Of a stretch of 64,000 nt of DNA, positions 48,906 through 57,823 are shown one piece after another. The notes under the pieces are model-generated. The model was not told where the DNA came from. It saw only the letters and a program-made list of their open reading frames with translations, and made no database searches. Both the position numbers and the translations under genes were made by a program. Source of the DNA: Olsenella sp. An293 (GTDB lineage Bacteria > Actinomycetota > Coriobacteriia > Coriobacteriales > Atopobiaceae); assembly GCF_002159495.1 (NCBI RefSeq), contig NZ_NFIT01000015.1:1-64000 (forward strand). Direction: 5' to 3'. Every line of letters starts with the position of its first letter. The stretch's first letter is position 1.

Positions 48906-50600
48906 ATGATTGAAGTTCCCACTCATATCTCTGCAGAGAAGCCCAAAGGTTCCCCCTTCTACATCTCGAGCACCGACTTTGTCTACGGACAACACCAAGA
49001 GCTTGTCGATGTTGACTTCAAGGAAGGCGTAATCACCAACTGGCCCCTCGTCTACATCTTGGCAAATGAGACCACCGCCTATGTTGGGCAGACAACCAGT
49101 GCCGCCAACAGGATGAACCAACACGGGGCAAACGAGGAGCGGAAGGACTTCACGACCATCAACTTGATCTACAACGCTGAGTTCAATAGCTCCGTCATCA
49201 CCGACTACGAGCACAGGCTCATTGGCCTCATGCACGCAGATGGCAAGTACCGCCTCACCAACAAGAACGACGGAATGACCGATACGAACTACTTCTGCAA
49301 GTCCCAATACGCGGAGATGTTCAAGGACCTTTGGGAGGAGCTCCGAAAAGTTGAACTAGCGCAGCACACCATCGATGAGATTGAGGAGTCAGAGGTCTTC
49401 AAGTACTCGCCATTCAAGGGGCTGACCCCAGACCAGCGAGTCGCAATTGACGAGATTCAGATGGCAATCGAGGCAGGGCTTGAGAACGCGCGTCCCGTAG
49501 TGGTGGAGGGCATGCCCGGCACAGGAAAGACCATTCTTGCAATCTACCTCCTCAAGCAACTCAAGGACAACCCCGATTACAAGGGAATGAACATCCGCCT
49601 CCTTGAGCCGGTCACATCTCTGAGAAACACGCTTCGGAGCGCCCTAAAAACGGTGAGTGGGCTCTCGGAAGATGATGTCGTCGGACCACTTGACCTCGTA
49701 AAATCAAAGTACGGCTATTCTTCGAACGGCGAGAAGAGCTTTGACATCGTGCTCGTAGACGAGGCCCATCGACTGAAGCGCCGGGTAAACCTCGGAACCC
49801 AATACGGGAATTTCGACAAAACCAGTCAGATTCTCGGTCTTCCCAAAGAGACAAACCAAGTGGAGTGGCTGCTAAATGTAACTAAGCTGCCGATTTTCTT
49901 CTATGATCCTCTGCAGACCGTTGGGCCGTCCTGCGTTCTGGAGAACGACATACGGGCCGCCTTGGGACCAGCAATGAAGAACCCCATAAGACTGGACACG
50001 CAGATGCGCGTCAAGGGCGGGAAGGCATATCTCGACTACATCGCGGACATCCTTATGAACCACAACCCCACACCAACACGGTTTGAGGGCTACGAGCTGG
50101 TATTTCACGACACGATTGAGAGCTTCTACAGCAGTTTTGAGTCAACATATCACGAGCACGAGCTCAGCCGAATGGTCGCCGGCTATGCATGGAAGTGGCT
50201 TTCTAAGAATGATGCCAACGCATATGACATCGAGATCGATGAAGTGCGGCTCCGGTGGAATCGCACCTATGACAATTGGGTCGGCATAGGAATGACGGAT
50301 GATTCGGCCGCTCACGAGGTTGGTTGCATCCACTCGATCCAGGGATACGATCTTAGCTATACCTATGTTCTCATCGGCGATGACCTCTACTATGACTCTC
50401 AGTCGAAAGAGATCGGAGCCAACAAGAACAGCTACTACGATCGAAATGGGAAGAATACCGCATCGGATAGCGAGCTGGATCAGTACATCAAAAACATCTA
50501 CTACGTACTGCTAACCCGCGGCATCTATGGCACCCACATCTACGTGAAGAATCCCGTGCTGCGCAATCGACTGAGGAAGTACTTTCAATTTGAAGCCTAA
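48906..50600 (+). CDS. GIY-YIG nuclease fused to DUF2075 helicase-like ATPase
   Basis: Protein of 564 residues. The N-terminal GIY-YIG domain reads VYILANETTAYVGQTTSAANRM (approx. residues 48-70), then an Arg/Glu region. The DUF2075 motor has Walker A VEGMPGTGKTILAIYLL (about 199), Walker B IVLVDEAHRLKRR (about 283), IHSIQGYDL and LLTRGIYGTHIYV, a superfamily I helicase layout. Likely a DNA- or RNA-targeting defence enzyme; target unknown. Start ATG in GGAACCAACATG has a weak ribosome binding site. Its end overlaps the convergent MazG-like gene by 4 bases. Confidence 0.82.
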   Translation: MIEVPTHISAEKPKGSPFYISSTDFVYGQHQELVDVDFKEGVITNWPLVYILANETTAYVGQTTSAANRMNQHGANEERKDFTTINLIYNAEFNSSVITDYEHRLIGLMHADGKYRLTNKNDGMTDTNYFCKSQYAEMFKDLWEELRKVELAQHTIDEIEESEVFKYSPFKGLTPDQRVAIDEIQMAIEAGLENARPVVVEGMPGTGKTILAIYLLKQLKDNPDYKGMNIRLLEPVTSLRNTLRSALKTVSGLSEDDVVGPLDLVKSKYGYSSNGEKSFDIVLVDEAHRLKRRVNLGTQYGNFDKTSQILGLPKETNQVEWLLNVTKLPIFFYDPLQTVGPSCVLENDIRAALGPAMKNPIRLDTQMRVKGGKAYLDYIADILMNHNPTPTRFEGYELVFHDTIESFYSSFESTYHEHELSRMVAGYAWKWLSKNDANAYDIEIDEVRLRWNRTYDNWVGIGMTDDSAAHEVGCIHSIQGYDLSYTYVLIGDDLYYDSQSKEIGANKNSYYDRNGKNTASDSELDQYIKNIYYVLLTRGIYGTHIYVKNPVLRNRLRKYFQFEA

Positions 50601-50932
50601 AGCTCGGTGTACTTCTTAGGTGAGCCTACCGACTTTTCGACGGGATAGTGTTCGGCATTACGCCTTATCTTGTCGTGGAGTGCCGAAGGTATGTCAATCC
50701 CCTCGACATCGGCAAGGTAGATACAGTACATCATCACGTCTGCAAGCTCTTCGCACACTCGAGCCCTAGAGCCCTCGGGGCTGAGATTGTCCCCACTCCA
50801 CTGGAAGCACTCGAGGAGCTCCGCCGCCTCGAGAGAAATCGAAAGAGCGAGATCTTTGGGGTTGTGAAACTGCAGCCAATCTCGGGCGTCTCGAAACGCC
50901 AAGGCCTCTTGTTGTACCTCGGAGAAAGTCAT
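50597..50932 (-). CDS. MazG-like nucleotide pyrophosphohydrolase
   Basis: Protein of 111 residues. The all-alpha NTP-PPase motif is SLEAAELLECFQW followed by CEELADVMMYCIYLAD (ExxE...ExxD Mg-binding residues). It hydrolyses nucleoside triphosphates to monophosphates, and single-domain types act in house-cleaning or in phage defence. Convergent with, and overlapping by 4 bases, the DUF2075 gene. Confidence 0.9.
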   Translation of the reverse strand: MTFSEVQQEALAFRDARDWLQFHNPKDLALSISLEAAELLECFQWSGDNLSPEGSRARVCEELADVMMYCIYLADVEGIDIPSALHDKIRRNAEHYPVEKSVGSPKKYTEL

Positions 50933-50987
50933 GCTGTCCCCTCTTGCTGCATGGTCGATACATTCATACTATGCCGTCCGCGATAAC

Positions 50988-51323
50988 TCAACAAGAAAGT
51001 GTATCCTCCGCGTTGGAGGAGAAGCAGTCGAGCATGCTCGCTTCCTCGACGTCCATCACGTCCGCAAGCAGCTTGATGCCGCGCTCGTAGTTGAACGTCT
51101 TGGTCTCAGACTCGCAGGCGATCGAGCCGGTCTTGTACCCCACGTTGCGGGTGTAGTCGCCGAAGCCCGTGACCTCGATCTTCGGGACCATAATCTCCTT
51201 GGCGTTGCGCCCGGCGCGCGCCATGCGACGCGGAGAGTTCAGGCACGTCGAGCACGCGGCCCTCTTGTAGACCTCGTCCAGGACGGCGGTGTAGTTCTTG
51301 GTGTAGGCGATGCTGTTTGCCAT
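50988..51323 (-). pseudogene. 5' fragment of a phage major capsid gene
   Basis: Reads MANSIAYTKNYTAVLDEVYK and RAACSTCLNSPRRMARAGR, then EIMVPKIEVTGFGDYTRNVG, typical of the start of a siphophage major capsid protein. After DVMDVEEASMLDCF it runs out at codon 111, where the family continues for about 200 more residues. This is the left edge of the prophage remnant; the rest of the head and tail genes are missing here. Confidence 0.7.
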
Positions 51324-51326
51324 CTG

Positions 51327-51854
51327 CTACTCCTCGCTCTCGGGAAGGCCGGCGATCCTGCGCCAGCGGCTCATCTGCGTGGACTCGTCGGCCCCGGCGG
51401 CGCCCGCGCTCGGCAGCCCCGTCGCGCCGGCCGGCGCCGGGGCGGCGGGCGCCGAGAAGAGCCAGGGCTCCGCGGCCTTGAGCTTCTCGATGTCGTTGTC
51501 GTGGTCGGCGAGAAGCGCGCGGGCGGCCTTGACGTTGCGCGCGCCCGCGAGCTGCAGCTCGAATCCGACGCGCTCCTCGTCGCCCCTGCGGCGGAGCTCG
51601 TCCATCTCCTTGCGCAGGGCCTCCGCGCCCTCGGCGGTCTTCGCGGCCTCCGCGATCTCGCCCTCGAGCTCCGCGATCCGCGCGTCACGCTCCTTGAGCG
51701 CCGCCTCGTAGTCCTCGCGCGCCTTGGCGGCGCCGTCGTCGACCTTGGGGGTCGCGGCGGCGCCATCGTCCCCGCTCACCTGCGCCGGCGCGCCCTGCGC
51801 CTGCTGCGCCGCGCCCTCGTTGACCTGCTTCGTCTCGTCCTGCAAGCCATCCAT
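51327..51854 (-). CDS. phage scaffolding-like protein
   Basis: Protein of 175 residues, strongly acidic and coiled-coil (AREDYEAALKERDARIAELE; ALRKEMDELRRRGDEERVG), ending in a Pro/Ala-rich tail and RWRRIAGLPESEE. Composition, length and its place 3 bases before the capsid gene identify a scaffold (minor structural) protein. Ribosome binding site GGAAGGA. High G+C, like the portal gene 10 kb away. Confidence 0.75.
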   Translation of the reverse strand: MDGLQDETKQVNEGAAQQAQGAPAQVSGDDGAAATPKVDDGAAKAREDYEAALKERDARIAELEGEIAEAAKTAEGAEALRKEMDELRRRGDEERVGFELQLAGARNVKAARALLADHDNDIEKLKAAEPWLFSAPAAPAPAGATGLPSAGAAGADESTQMSRWRRIAGLPESEE

Positions 51855-51889
51855 CTGCCCGTCCTTCCAGTAAGGCGGGCAAGAGGAAA

Positions 51890-51923
51890 GCCCGCACCCT
51901 GACGTCTCGATCAGGGTACGGGC
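51890..51923 (-). terminator. terminator at the left end of the cargo operon
   Basis: Stem GCCCGCACCCTG/CAGGGTACGGGC; on the minus strand it is followed by TTTCCTCTTG. It ends the leftward cargo operon before the phage scaffold gene. Confidence 0.65.
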
Positions 51924-51949
51924 GTGTCACAAGTGCATTTCTCTGATTC

Positions 51950-52369
51950 TTATCCTACAGTGCCTCGGTCATCCGTATCATCTGATAAGGAGCGAATCGT
52001 CTTCCTGACGAACTCTGGTCCGCGACTCATGATTCCAGCGATAACGCCGCTCATCTCGTCCTTCTCCATACCGGTGAGAGTAAGACTTTGCATCAAATCC
52101 AAGATAAGCTCAACGGCCTCCCAGTCCTGCTCCTCCAGGGGCTCTAGGGAGAGGGCGGCATACTCGGCATCCCCCACAAGTTCGTCGGGATTGAATTTCG
52201 ATGCAAATACCCTCGTATTTCCCTCGTCGTCAAGCGATCCGTCTGTGTAGACTATGACGTCCCCGCTTGTCCAGGGCTTGCCGCAGCGGAACATGGGAGT
52301 GCACTGCAGGATTTCGCCGTCTTCTGAAATCGCGGAGAATCCAGTCGCTCCCTCATGAATCGATTCCAT
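51950..52369 (-). CDS. hypothetical acidic protein, 139 aa
   Basis: Begins MESIHEGATGFSAISEDGEI and includes GDVIVYTDGSLDDEGNTRVF and ALSLEPLEEQDWEAVELILD. No family recognised; no signal peptide or membrane segment. Ribosome binding site AAAGGTGA. It is the last gene of the leftward cargo operon, 83 bases after the ClpP-like gene. Confidence 0.6.
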   Translation of the reverse strand: MESIHEGATGFSAISEDGEILQCTPMFRCGKPWTSGDVIVYTDGSLDDEGNTRVFASKFNPDELVGDAEYAALSLEPLEEQDWEAVELILDLMQSLTLTGMEKDEMSGVIAGIMSRGPEFVRKTIRSLSDDTDDRGTVG

Positions 52370-52451
52370 AATGTCATCACCTTTCGAATCTTGTCGGAGA
52401 AGTGTTTACTGTGGATTGGCGATTGCGGACGAACTGTTTTGATTTCGCCTC

Positions 52452-53012
52452 TCAGCATAGGCGATCCGGCTCGATTACCCTATCCGCGACTCCATATTCA
52501 ACCGCTTCGGCACCCCACATCCAGTGGTCGCGCTCCATGTCTCTCGAGATCGTCTCTTGCGAGTTTCCCGTCCTCTCCGCCATGATTCTGTTGATGCGTT
52601 CGCGGGCCTCGAGGATGTGCTGGGCCGCTATCGCGATGTCGGTAGCCTGTCCCGACGCTCCTCCGATGGGCTGGTGAATCAGGACTTGGGTGTTCGGGAG
52701 GACGGCTCGCTTCCCTGGAGTGCCGGAGCAGAGAAGAAATGCCCCCATGCTGGCACACATGCCGATACCGATGGTCCTGACGTCACACGGCACGTGCTGA
52801 ATCGTGTCGAAGACCGCCAGTCCTGCGGAGACGCTACCGCCGGGGGAATTGATGTAAACAGTGATGTCCGAGTCCGAGTCCGCTGCGAGCAGAAGAATCT
52901 GGGAAACAACCTTGTTTGCGAGAGAGTCGTCGATTGCTCCTGCCAGAAAAATGACTCGCTCCCGAAGGAAAGCGCTAGCTACATCTATGGCGGTGCCGTT
53001 TTGGAGTGTCAT
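52452..53012 (-). CDS. ClpP-like serine peptidase on a mobile element
   Basis: Protein of 186 residues with the ClpP fold. NSPGGSVSAGLAVFDTIQ, the nucleophile in IGMCASMGAFLL, the His in NTQVLIHQPIGG and the Asp in TISRDMERDHWM make an intact triad. No partner Clp ATPase is nearby; instead the gene lies 14 bases after a VirD4-like ATPase, with ribosome binding site GGGAGGAACATC. The chromosomal clpP is presumably elsewhere, so this is an extra copy with a special role. Confidence 0.9.
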   Translation of the reverse strand: MTLQNGTAIDVASAFLRERVIFLAGAIDDSLANKVVSQILLLAADSDSDITVYINSPGGSVSAGLAVFDTIQHVPCDVRTIGIGMCASMGAFLLCSGTPGKRAVLPNTQVLIHQPIGGASGQATDIAIAAQHILEARERINRIMAERTGNSQETISRDMERDHWMWGAEAVEYGVADRVIEPDRLC

Positions 53013-53026
53013 GATGTTCCTCCCGC

Positions 53027-54685
53027 TCACTCTTCGTTGCTGTCGTCCAAATCTATGCCAATGGACTGAAGGAGCTCCTCGACTGATTTCGCGGACTCCC
53101 TGTTCCTGGCGGCCTTCCTTTCTTGGATGCATGTTTCCGCGAGCTGCTTCATCTTCTCGCTCTCCCAAGATTCGACATGAGACTTCATGTCGAACACGCG
53201 CCGAGGGATCGGGGGGAGACGGCTTGCCTTCGCGTTTTTCGTCTCACAGCCGACCTTTGAGGAAAGCGGACAGATTGACTCGTAGTCGGGAAGAGTTGCA
53301 ACGAAAGGGACAAGGTTCTCCATGAGGACAACGGCCTCAGTTTCGTTGGCGCGCTTCTCCAGGCGCTGCAGCTGGCCGCGCGTCATCCTGGGCATCGTCT
53401 TACCACCTGGGGAGACGTACTCGCCGAGTTGCTCGCTGAACTGCTTGAGGTATTCCGGGTCCCTTGTTCCAAGAAACATTTGGTTGTATATGTTTCCGAC
53501 GATGACGCCTTTGAGCTCCCTTCCGTAAACGTGTTCAAGCTGGGCGTCCGATTGCACGCAGAGGTGCAGCTTAATCCCACGACTGCGGCAGGCAGAGATA
53601 ACCTCTCCAAAACTCGGTATGCGCTTGGAGAGATTGCCAAACTCATCGAGGACAAAGTCGACGGGTTGCCGACGAGCCTCGTCACTTGCCTCGGCAAGCG
53701 CGATCGCCTGAGTCATAAGCTGGCCCAGAATCGCTACCGCGATTGGTGCAATTTCTGAATGCTCGTCAGGGGAGATCAAGAATATTGCCGTTCGCTTCTC
53801 AGCAAGAACGGAAGCATCGAAGTTCGAGTAAGAGAGTACGCTCATGAGGCCCTCTTGGGAGCTGTAGATGCTCATGTCTTGGCGCCATACTGAGAGGATG
53901 GATGCCTTCGTTTCCTCCGGGGCGCCGAGGGTGCCAGCCGCCGCCGCCGACGCAATAGTTCCCTTCATGTGGGAGAAGAACTTGTCCAGAGGCCCCCTGC
54001 CCCTCGAATACCCCATCGAGTCGCGATCCATTGCCGCAACGGATTCAAGAGTGAACTCCTCGAGATCGCACTTCGCCTCAAGCATGCCAAGAGAGAGTGA
54101 AGTGAAGTAATCTTGGGCAGAGTTTTCCCAGAAAGGATCGACTCCGTGGGCTTCAGCCGAATTGGAGAAGATGGTGAAGGCGAGGTTCCGAATCATTCGA
54201 GATGCGGCGTCTCGATCCCCGGAGTTCCAGGACTTCCACGCTGCGGAAAGAGGGTTGTACTTGTCGGGAGAGCATGCTGGGTGGCGCAGGTCGACAACAA
54301 AGACGCTGTAGTCCATGAGTTTCAGGAGTCCGGCTAGGGCTTCGACGATTTCGCCCTTCATATCGTTGACGACGAGGTTGTGTCCCGCGAGGATCATTGT
54401 CTCGACCATGGGGATGATTCCCCTCCGGGTCTTTCCCCTTCCGCTGCAGCCGACAATGAGCGAGTGGCTGTCCCCGGACGCAACCTGCACGGATCCGTTT
54501 GCGCGAGAGCCAACGACGAGCCCTCCGTCGGGACAGAGACCCTCGAGTCTACGCTTGTCTGCCTCATTCTCAACGAGGCTTGCATATCCTCCTTTCCTTT
54601 CAAGAAGCTCGATGGCATCACTTACGTTGCAGCAAACGCTGTTCCTTGCGATGTCTCCCTCGGACGCGAATCTGTTTCCGGTCAA
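53027..54685 (-). CDS. VirD4/TraG-type ATPase lacking membrane segments
   Basis: Protein of 552 residues of the type IV coupling protein family. Walker A GCSGRGKTRRGIIP is at about residue 76; NDMKGEI, FVVDLRHPACSPDKYNPL and Walker B VDFVLDEFGNLSKRIPSFGE are all typical of TraG. The usual two N-terminal transmembrane helices are absent. A TTG after GAGGTGA is taken as start; a GTG 9 bases earlier is possible. No relaxase or other transfer gene is in the window. Immediately followed by the ClpP-like gene. Confidence 0.85.
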   Translation of the reverse strand: MTGNRFASEGDIARNSVCCNVSDAIELLERKGGYASLVENEADKRRLEGLCPDGGLVVGSRANGSVQVASGDSHSLIVGCSGRGKTRRGIIPMVETMILAGHNLVVNDMKGEIVEALAGLLKLMDYSVFVVDLRHPACSPDKYNPLSAAWKSWNSGDRDAASRMIRNLAFTIFSNSAEAHGVDPFWENSAQDYFTSLSLGMLEAKCDLEEFTLESVAAMDRDSMGYSRGRGPLDKFFSHMKGTIASAAAAGTLGAPEETKASILSVWRQDMSIYSSQEGLMSVLSYSNFDASVLAEKRTAIFLISPDEHSEIAPIAVAILGQLMTQAIALAEASDEARRQPVDFVLDEFGNLSKRIPSFGEVISACRSRGIKLHLCVQSDAQLEHVYGRELKGVIVGNIYNQMFLGTRDPEYLKQFSEQLGEYVSPGGKTMPRMTRGQLQRLEKRANETEAVVLMENLVPFVATLPDYESICPLSSKVGCETKNAKASRLPPIPRRVFDMKSHVESWESEKMKQLAETCIQERKAARNRESAKSVEELLQSIGIDLDDSNEE

Positions 54686-54698
54686 CTCAATCACCTCG

Positions 54699-55463
54699 CT
54701 AGAACCCGAACTTGCTCGTCTTGTACAGCCCCACGACGGCGTTGCCGTACTCGTCAAGAAGCTCCTCGACGCTTTTCGGGTCATTGATGTCGGTTCCGAG
54801 CATACGGGCCTTTGATGCGATGCCGCGCGAGATGGCATAGCTAACCTCCAAGGAGCTCGCATCTAGATTTTCAAACCAAGAGACAAAGACATCGAAGCCG
54901 GGGCCTGTACCCTCTCCACGAAAGATGACCTCTGTAAGCATTACGGGTTTTGGTGGAAGTAGGGCAATCACTTCGACCGGAATTCCGCTGGACACGCTAA
55001 TAAGATTCGCGAGCCGGTCTGCGAGGCGCTTCTCGGAGCAACGAGCTGTGAACACGAAGTCTACGTGGGGGTGCGCCTGGACATGATGCACCAACGTATC
55101 CCAACCTCCCTTGGAGGGGTCCGCTCCGACCCACCCGGTGAGGTCGATACAATCGACACCATAGAATTCGTTCGTGATCTCTGCACTATCCTCGAGCTCA
55201 TCTCTGAAGCGCTCAACATCGGAGGGGCTCCCTGCATATGGGAAATTTCTATGCGCAAAGTGCCTTCGATGGGAATCCGCCCGATGAATCCCATTTCTAA
55301 CGTTTTTTTCGTAAACTGAGGCGGCAAGCTTGGCAATCAATGCGTCCTCACCGATGTCCCCATGCTGAGATAACTGTATTAGCAGTGCCGGTCCGTCCGT
55401 AATGTCCGCCCAAACCCTCAGCTTTTCACAGTCCTGCTTCGATACAACAAATTGCTCAATCAC
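54699..55463 (-). CDS. hypothetical protein of the VirD4-ClpP operon, 254 aa
   Basis: Begins (GTG) IEQFVVSKQDCEKLRVWADI. A region with VDCIDLTGWVGAD and HVDFVFTARCSEKRLADRL looks like an AAA-related core, but no clear Walker A is present, so it may be a degenerate or adaptor ATPase. The C-terminal KSVEELLDEYG echoes KSVEELLQSIG at the end of the VirD4-like protein. Stop and next start are 13 bases apart. Function unknown. Confidence 0.6.
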   Translation of the reverse strand: MIEQFVVSKQDCEKLRVWADITDGPALLIQLSQHGDIGEDALIAKLAASVYEKNVRNGIHRADSHRRHFAHRNFPYAGSPSDVERFRDELEDSAEITNEFYGVDCIDLTGWVGADPSKGGWDTLVHHVQAHPHVDFVFTARCSEKRLADRLANLISVSSGIPVEVIALLPPKPVMLTEVIFRGEGTGPGFDVFVSWFENLDASSLEVSYAISRGIASKARMLGTDINDPKSVEELLDEYGNAVVGLYKTSKFGF

Positions 55464-55560
55464 GATGGTCCCCCTTCCTCTTCTTCTGTGTGTATCTAAC
55501 GGTAGGTGTGAGGGAACATAGTTTGTAGGGCATTGGAATACACGCCCTATAGAAGCAGGA

Positions 55561-55603
55561 GCGCGACGGCGCCACCACAGAACTTGCGACGGCGCCGTCG
55601 CGC
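55561..55603. terminator. hairpin in the operon spacer
   Basis: A perfect 13-bp stem GCGCGACGGCGCC/GGCGCCGTCGCGC with a 17-base loop; a second smaller stem (TAGGGC/GCCCTA) lies at about 55526-55550. It divides the six-gene leftward operon into two parts. Confidence 0.65.
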
Positions 55604-55640
55604 GGCAAACGCGGACGGCCAGTTAACTCAAATTGCCGTT

Positions 55641-56747
55641 CTACTGCGAGGTGATATCTGTCGCACTTGAGCAGAACGCGTTGATCTTTAGGTCGTCAAT
55701 TCCTCCCAATACTCCAAGTACGAGAAAATTTGCTCTGCACGTATCGCGAATCTCATCGGGATCGGCGAGAGCATAGGCAATTGCATAAGTACGCATTGCG
55801 TTCCGGACGTAATCCTGATTTGCTGTCTGGGCACCGCCAGACGCCATATGGATCTTTCCATCCATCGCAAGGGCTTTTCGATAGAAAAAGTAATGGACCT
55901 TGACAGACGTTTGCGCAATCTTCAGAAACCGAATCCCCGCGTCAGCGATCTTAATTATCGTATCATACTCGCAGCTATCGCCCAGAATTTTCTCCAAGTA
56001 GGTAAGGCAGCACTGGGGAACAGGAATGCGTGTTGGATCGGCAACTCCTTCTGCAATGGTATCTCTACGGAAAATCGCCCCTTCAAGTATCCCCCGAGCT
56101 TCGTCCACCTTTCCATAATCAATGAGTATCTCCGCTTCTTTGTTAATCAGATGGTCGTTTGGAGGCAGCCGATCGATTGCCTCGCGGACAAACCTCAAAG
56201 CCCTCTCGTAGGTCGAGACCCTATCCGAAAGTCCCTGGGCATGAGCCTTGGAGCAGAGGTAGTCTGCAACGTAAACTGCCAGCCTCCAGTCTTCATCCGC
56301 ACGATAATCAGGAGACTCGGCCCGCTCCACCAGTCTGTCGCCCGTTGCCCAATCACCAATCTGCCCAGCAGCATTAATCGCATCGGCAAGCAAAATGGCA
56401 TCACATGGGAAACGCCGAAGACCTGCTTCTGCTAACGCTAACGAGGATATGAAATCTCCGTCCGTAGAAAACCTAACCCAAATATTATGCCAGTCAGCTC
56501 TCGACCCAGATATTTTATCTGAATTATTAATTATATAGTCAGCAATTCTAGACATATGCTGCCTATGTGTTGAAACCTCCGATGCACGCTGAGGGCTTAT
56601 AGAGCTCGTGTAAGCGTCATTGATTGACGAGAGGGTCCAAAGCTCGCAGCCTGAATCTGATCCGTCTTCGCTAGCCTCTTCGTCAGGCGTAAGTAGTCCA
56701 GACATTATTTCCTCAATCTCTGAAGAATCTATGGTGATCTCATTCAT
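55641..56747 (-). CDS. TPR-like helical repeat protein, about 368 aa
   Basis: Begins MNEITIDSSEIEEIMSGLL. Several degenerate tetratricopeptide-like helices follow (LALAEAGLRRFPCDAILLAD; AINAAGQIGDWATGDRLVER; TYERALRFVREAIDRLP; NKEAEILIDYGKVDEARGIL). It is probably a scaffold for protein contacts. The upstream gene overlaps if the ATG at 56762 is used. Notably low G+C compared with flanking phage genes. Function unknown. Confidence 0.65.
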   Translation of the reverse strand: MNEITIDSSEIEEIMSGLLTPDEEASEDGSDSGCELWTLSSINDAYTSSISPQRASEVSTHRQHMSRIADYIINNSDKISGSRADWHNIWVRFSTDGDFISSLALAEAGLRRFPCDAILLADAINAAGQIGDWATGDRLVERAESPDYRADEDWRLAVYVADYLCSKAHAQGLSDRVSTYERALRFVREAIDRLPPNDHLINKEAEILIDYGKVDEARGILEGAIFRRDTIAEGVADPTRIPVPQCCLTYLEKILGDSCEYDTIIKIADAGIRFLKIAQTSVKVHYFFYRKALAMDGKIHMASGGAQTANQDYVRNAMRTYAIAYALADPDEIRDTCRANFLVLGVLGGIDDLKINAFCSSATDITSQ

Positions 56748-56752
56748 AGCTG

Positions 56753-57823
56753 TTAGCCCCATCTTCCCCGAAGAACCGTCCTAATCAGGTCAAAAGACTC
56801 TGGTCCGATTATAAGCGATAGGGTAAATGCTGAAAGAAGCCGTGCCCCGTCCCCTTTGGCATGCTCTTGAATCTCACTCCATGATTGTGCGACACGCTCT
56901 GGTTTTGCCGACTTTTCCTTGAGCTCTCGAAACAGTCTTGACGATCTGTCCCGAAGCAATTCGAAGTCATGTCCAAGGGGAAGGACCTCTCTAGCATTTA
57001 CGACCATCACCGAGTAGCGATTTCCCCCGTCTGAACAGAAGAACTCAGAAAGGACGCCACAGAGCCAATCAACATTCCCACCGTGAATAAGCTGACCGAC
57101 CAACCTGTCCTCGGAATGTTCGGCTATCTCGACCTTGCCCAACAAATAGACGAGCGCTCGTTTCGGGAGAAGAGTGCGAAGAAAGTCGATTTCCGTTTTC
57201 GGAAGTCTTTGATAAACAGGGCCCAACGAATCTGGCCGATAATCAATAGTCGTCCCGTCGCGCCTTTCCGCCCGTCTGGCAGTGTCGGCGAGGACCGCAA
57301 ACGGAAGGCAAAGAAGCCCGTCGTTCTTTACAGAGTCGCTTCTCTCGCGGACACAATGTTTCACAAAGATGCCGCAGAAGGCCTCCCACTCATCGCCATC
57401 CCATGGGCAATCCTCCCAACGTTCAGGCAGGCAGGGACGAGACCGCTTCCGTCTGGAGTCAGATATCCCGGCGGCTACATCAAGCTCGTCTATCACAACA
57501 CCGTGCCCCAAAAGATAGGCTCGGGCTTCGCGTGCCATCAAGAGAGGGCCACCATAGTAATTGCCAATCTTCGCTAGGGCTGAACTAACGTGTTCGAACA
57601 GATTCTCTTTGCTAGGCTTACCGTCAATTGATTCAAAGTACTGAACAGGCCACCCAGGTCTCTTGAGCTTCTTTCCTCCCGCAGCACGTTTTCCGGCATC
57701 GTCATCGAGATCGACAAGCGTGTATATATTCTGCCGGAAGCGATACTCGTTCTCCACAGGGGCTCTCGTCCCAAGGTGCTGCAGCAGACCGATCATCCAG
57801 TCCGAATAAATCAAATCCGCCAT
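56753..57823 (-). CDS. hypothetical protein, first gene of leftward cargo operon
   Basis: Protein of 356 residues beginning MADLIYSDWMIGLLQHLGTR. No family recognised. It contains a Trp/Asp-rich segment (ERWEDCPWDGDEWEAFCGIF) and LGPVYQRLPKTEIDFLRTLL. No membrane segment. Ribosome binding site GGAGGTGA. It overlaps or abuts the TPR gene, so the two are coupled. Confidence 0.65.
   Translation of the reverse strand: MADLIYSDWMIGLLQHLGTRAPVENEYRFRQNIYTLVDLDDDAGKRAAGGKKLKRPGWPVQYFESIDGKPSKENLFEHVSSALAKIGNYYGGPLLMAREARAYLLGHGVVIDELDVAAGISDSRRKRSRPCLPERWEDCPWDGDEWEAFCGIFVKHCVRERSDSVKNDGLLCLPFAVLADTARRAERRDGTTIDYRPDSLGPVYQRLPKTEIDFLRTLLPKRALVYLLGKVEIAEHSEDRLVGQLIHGGNVDWLCGVLSEFFCSDGGNRYSVMVVNAREVLPLGHDFELLRDRSSRLFRELKEKSAKPERVAQSWSEIQEHAKGDGARLLSAFTLSLIIGPESFDLIRTVLRGRWG

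Noticed and set aside
53027-54685. Integrative conjugative element called from the TraG-like gene
   Set aside because: No relaxase, VirB4, integrase or oriT-like nick region found in the window; a single coupling-protein homologue is not enough.
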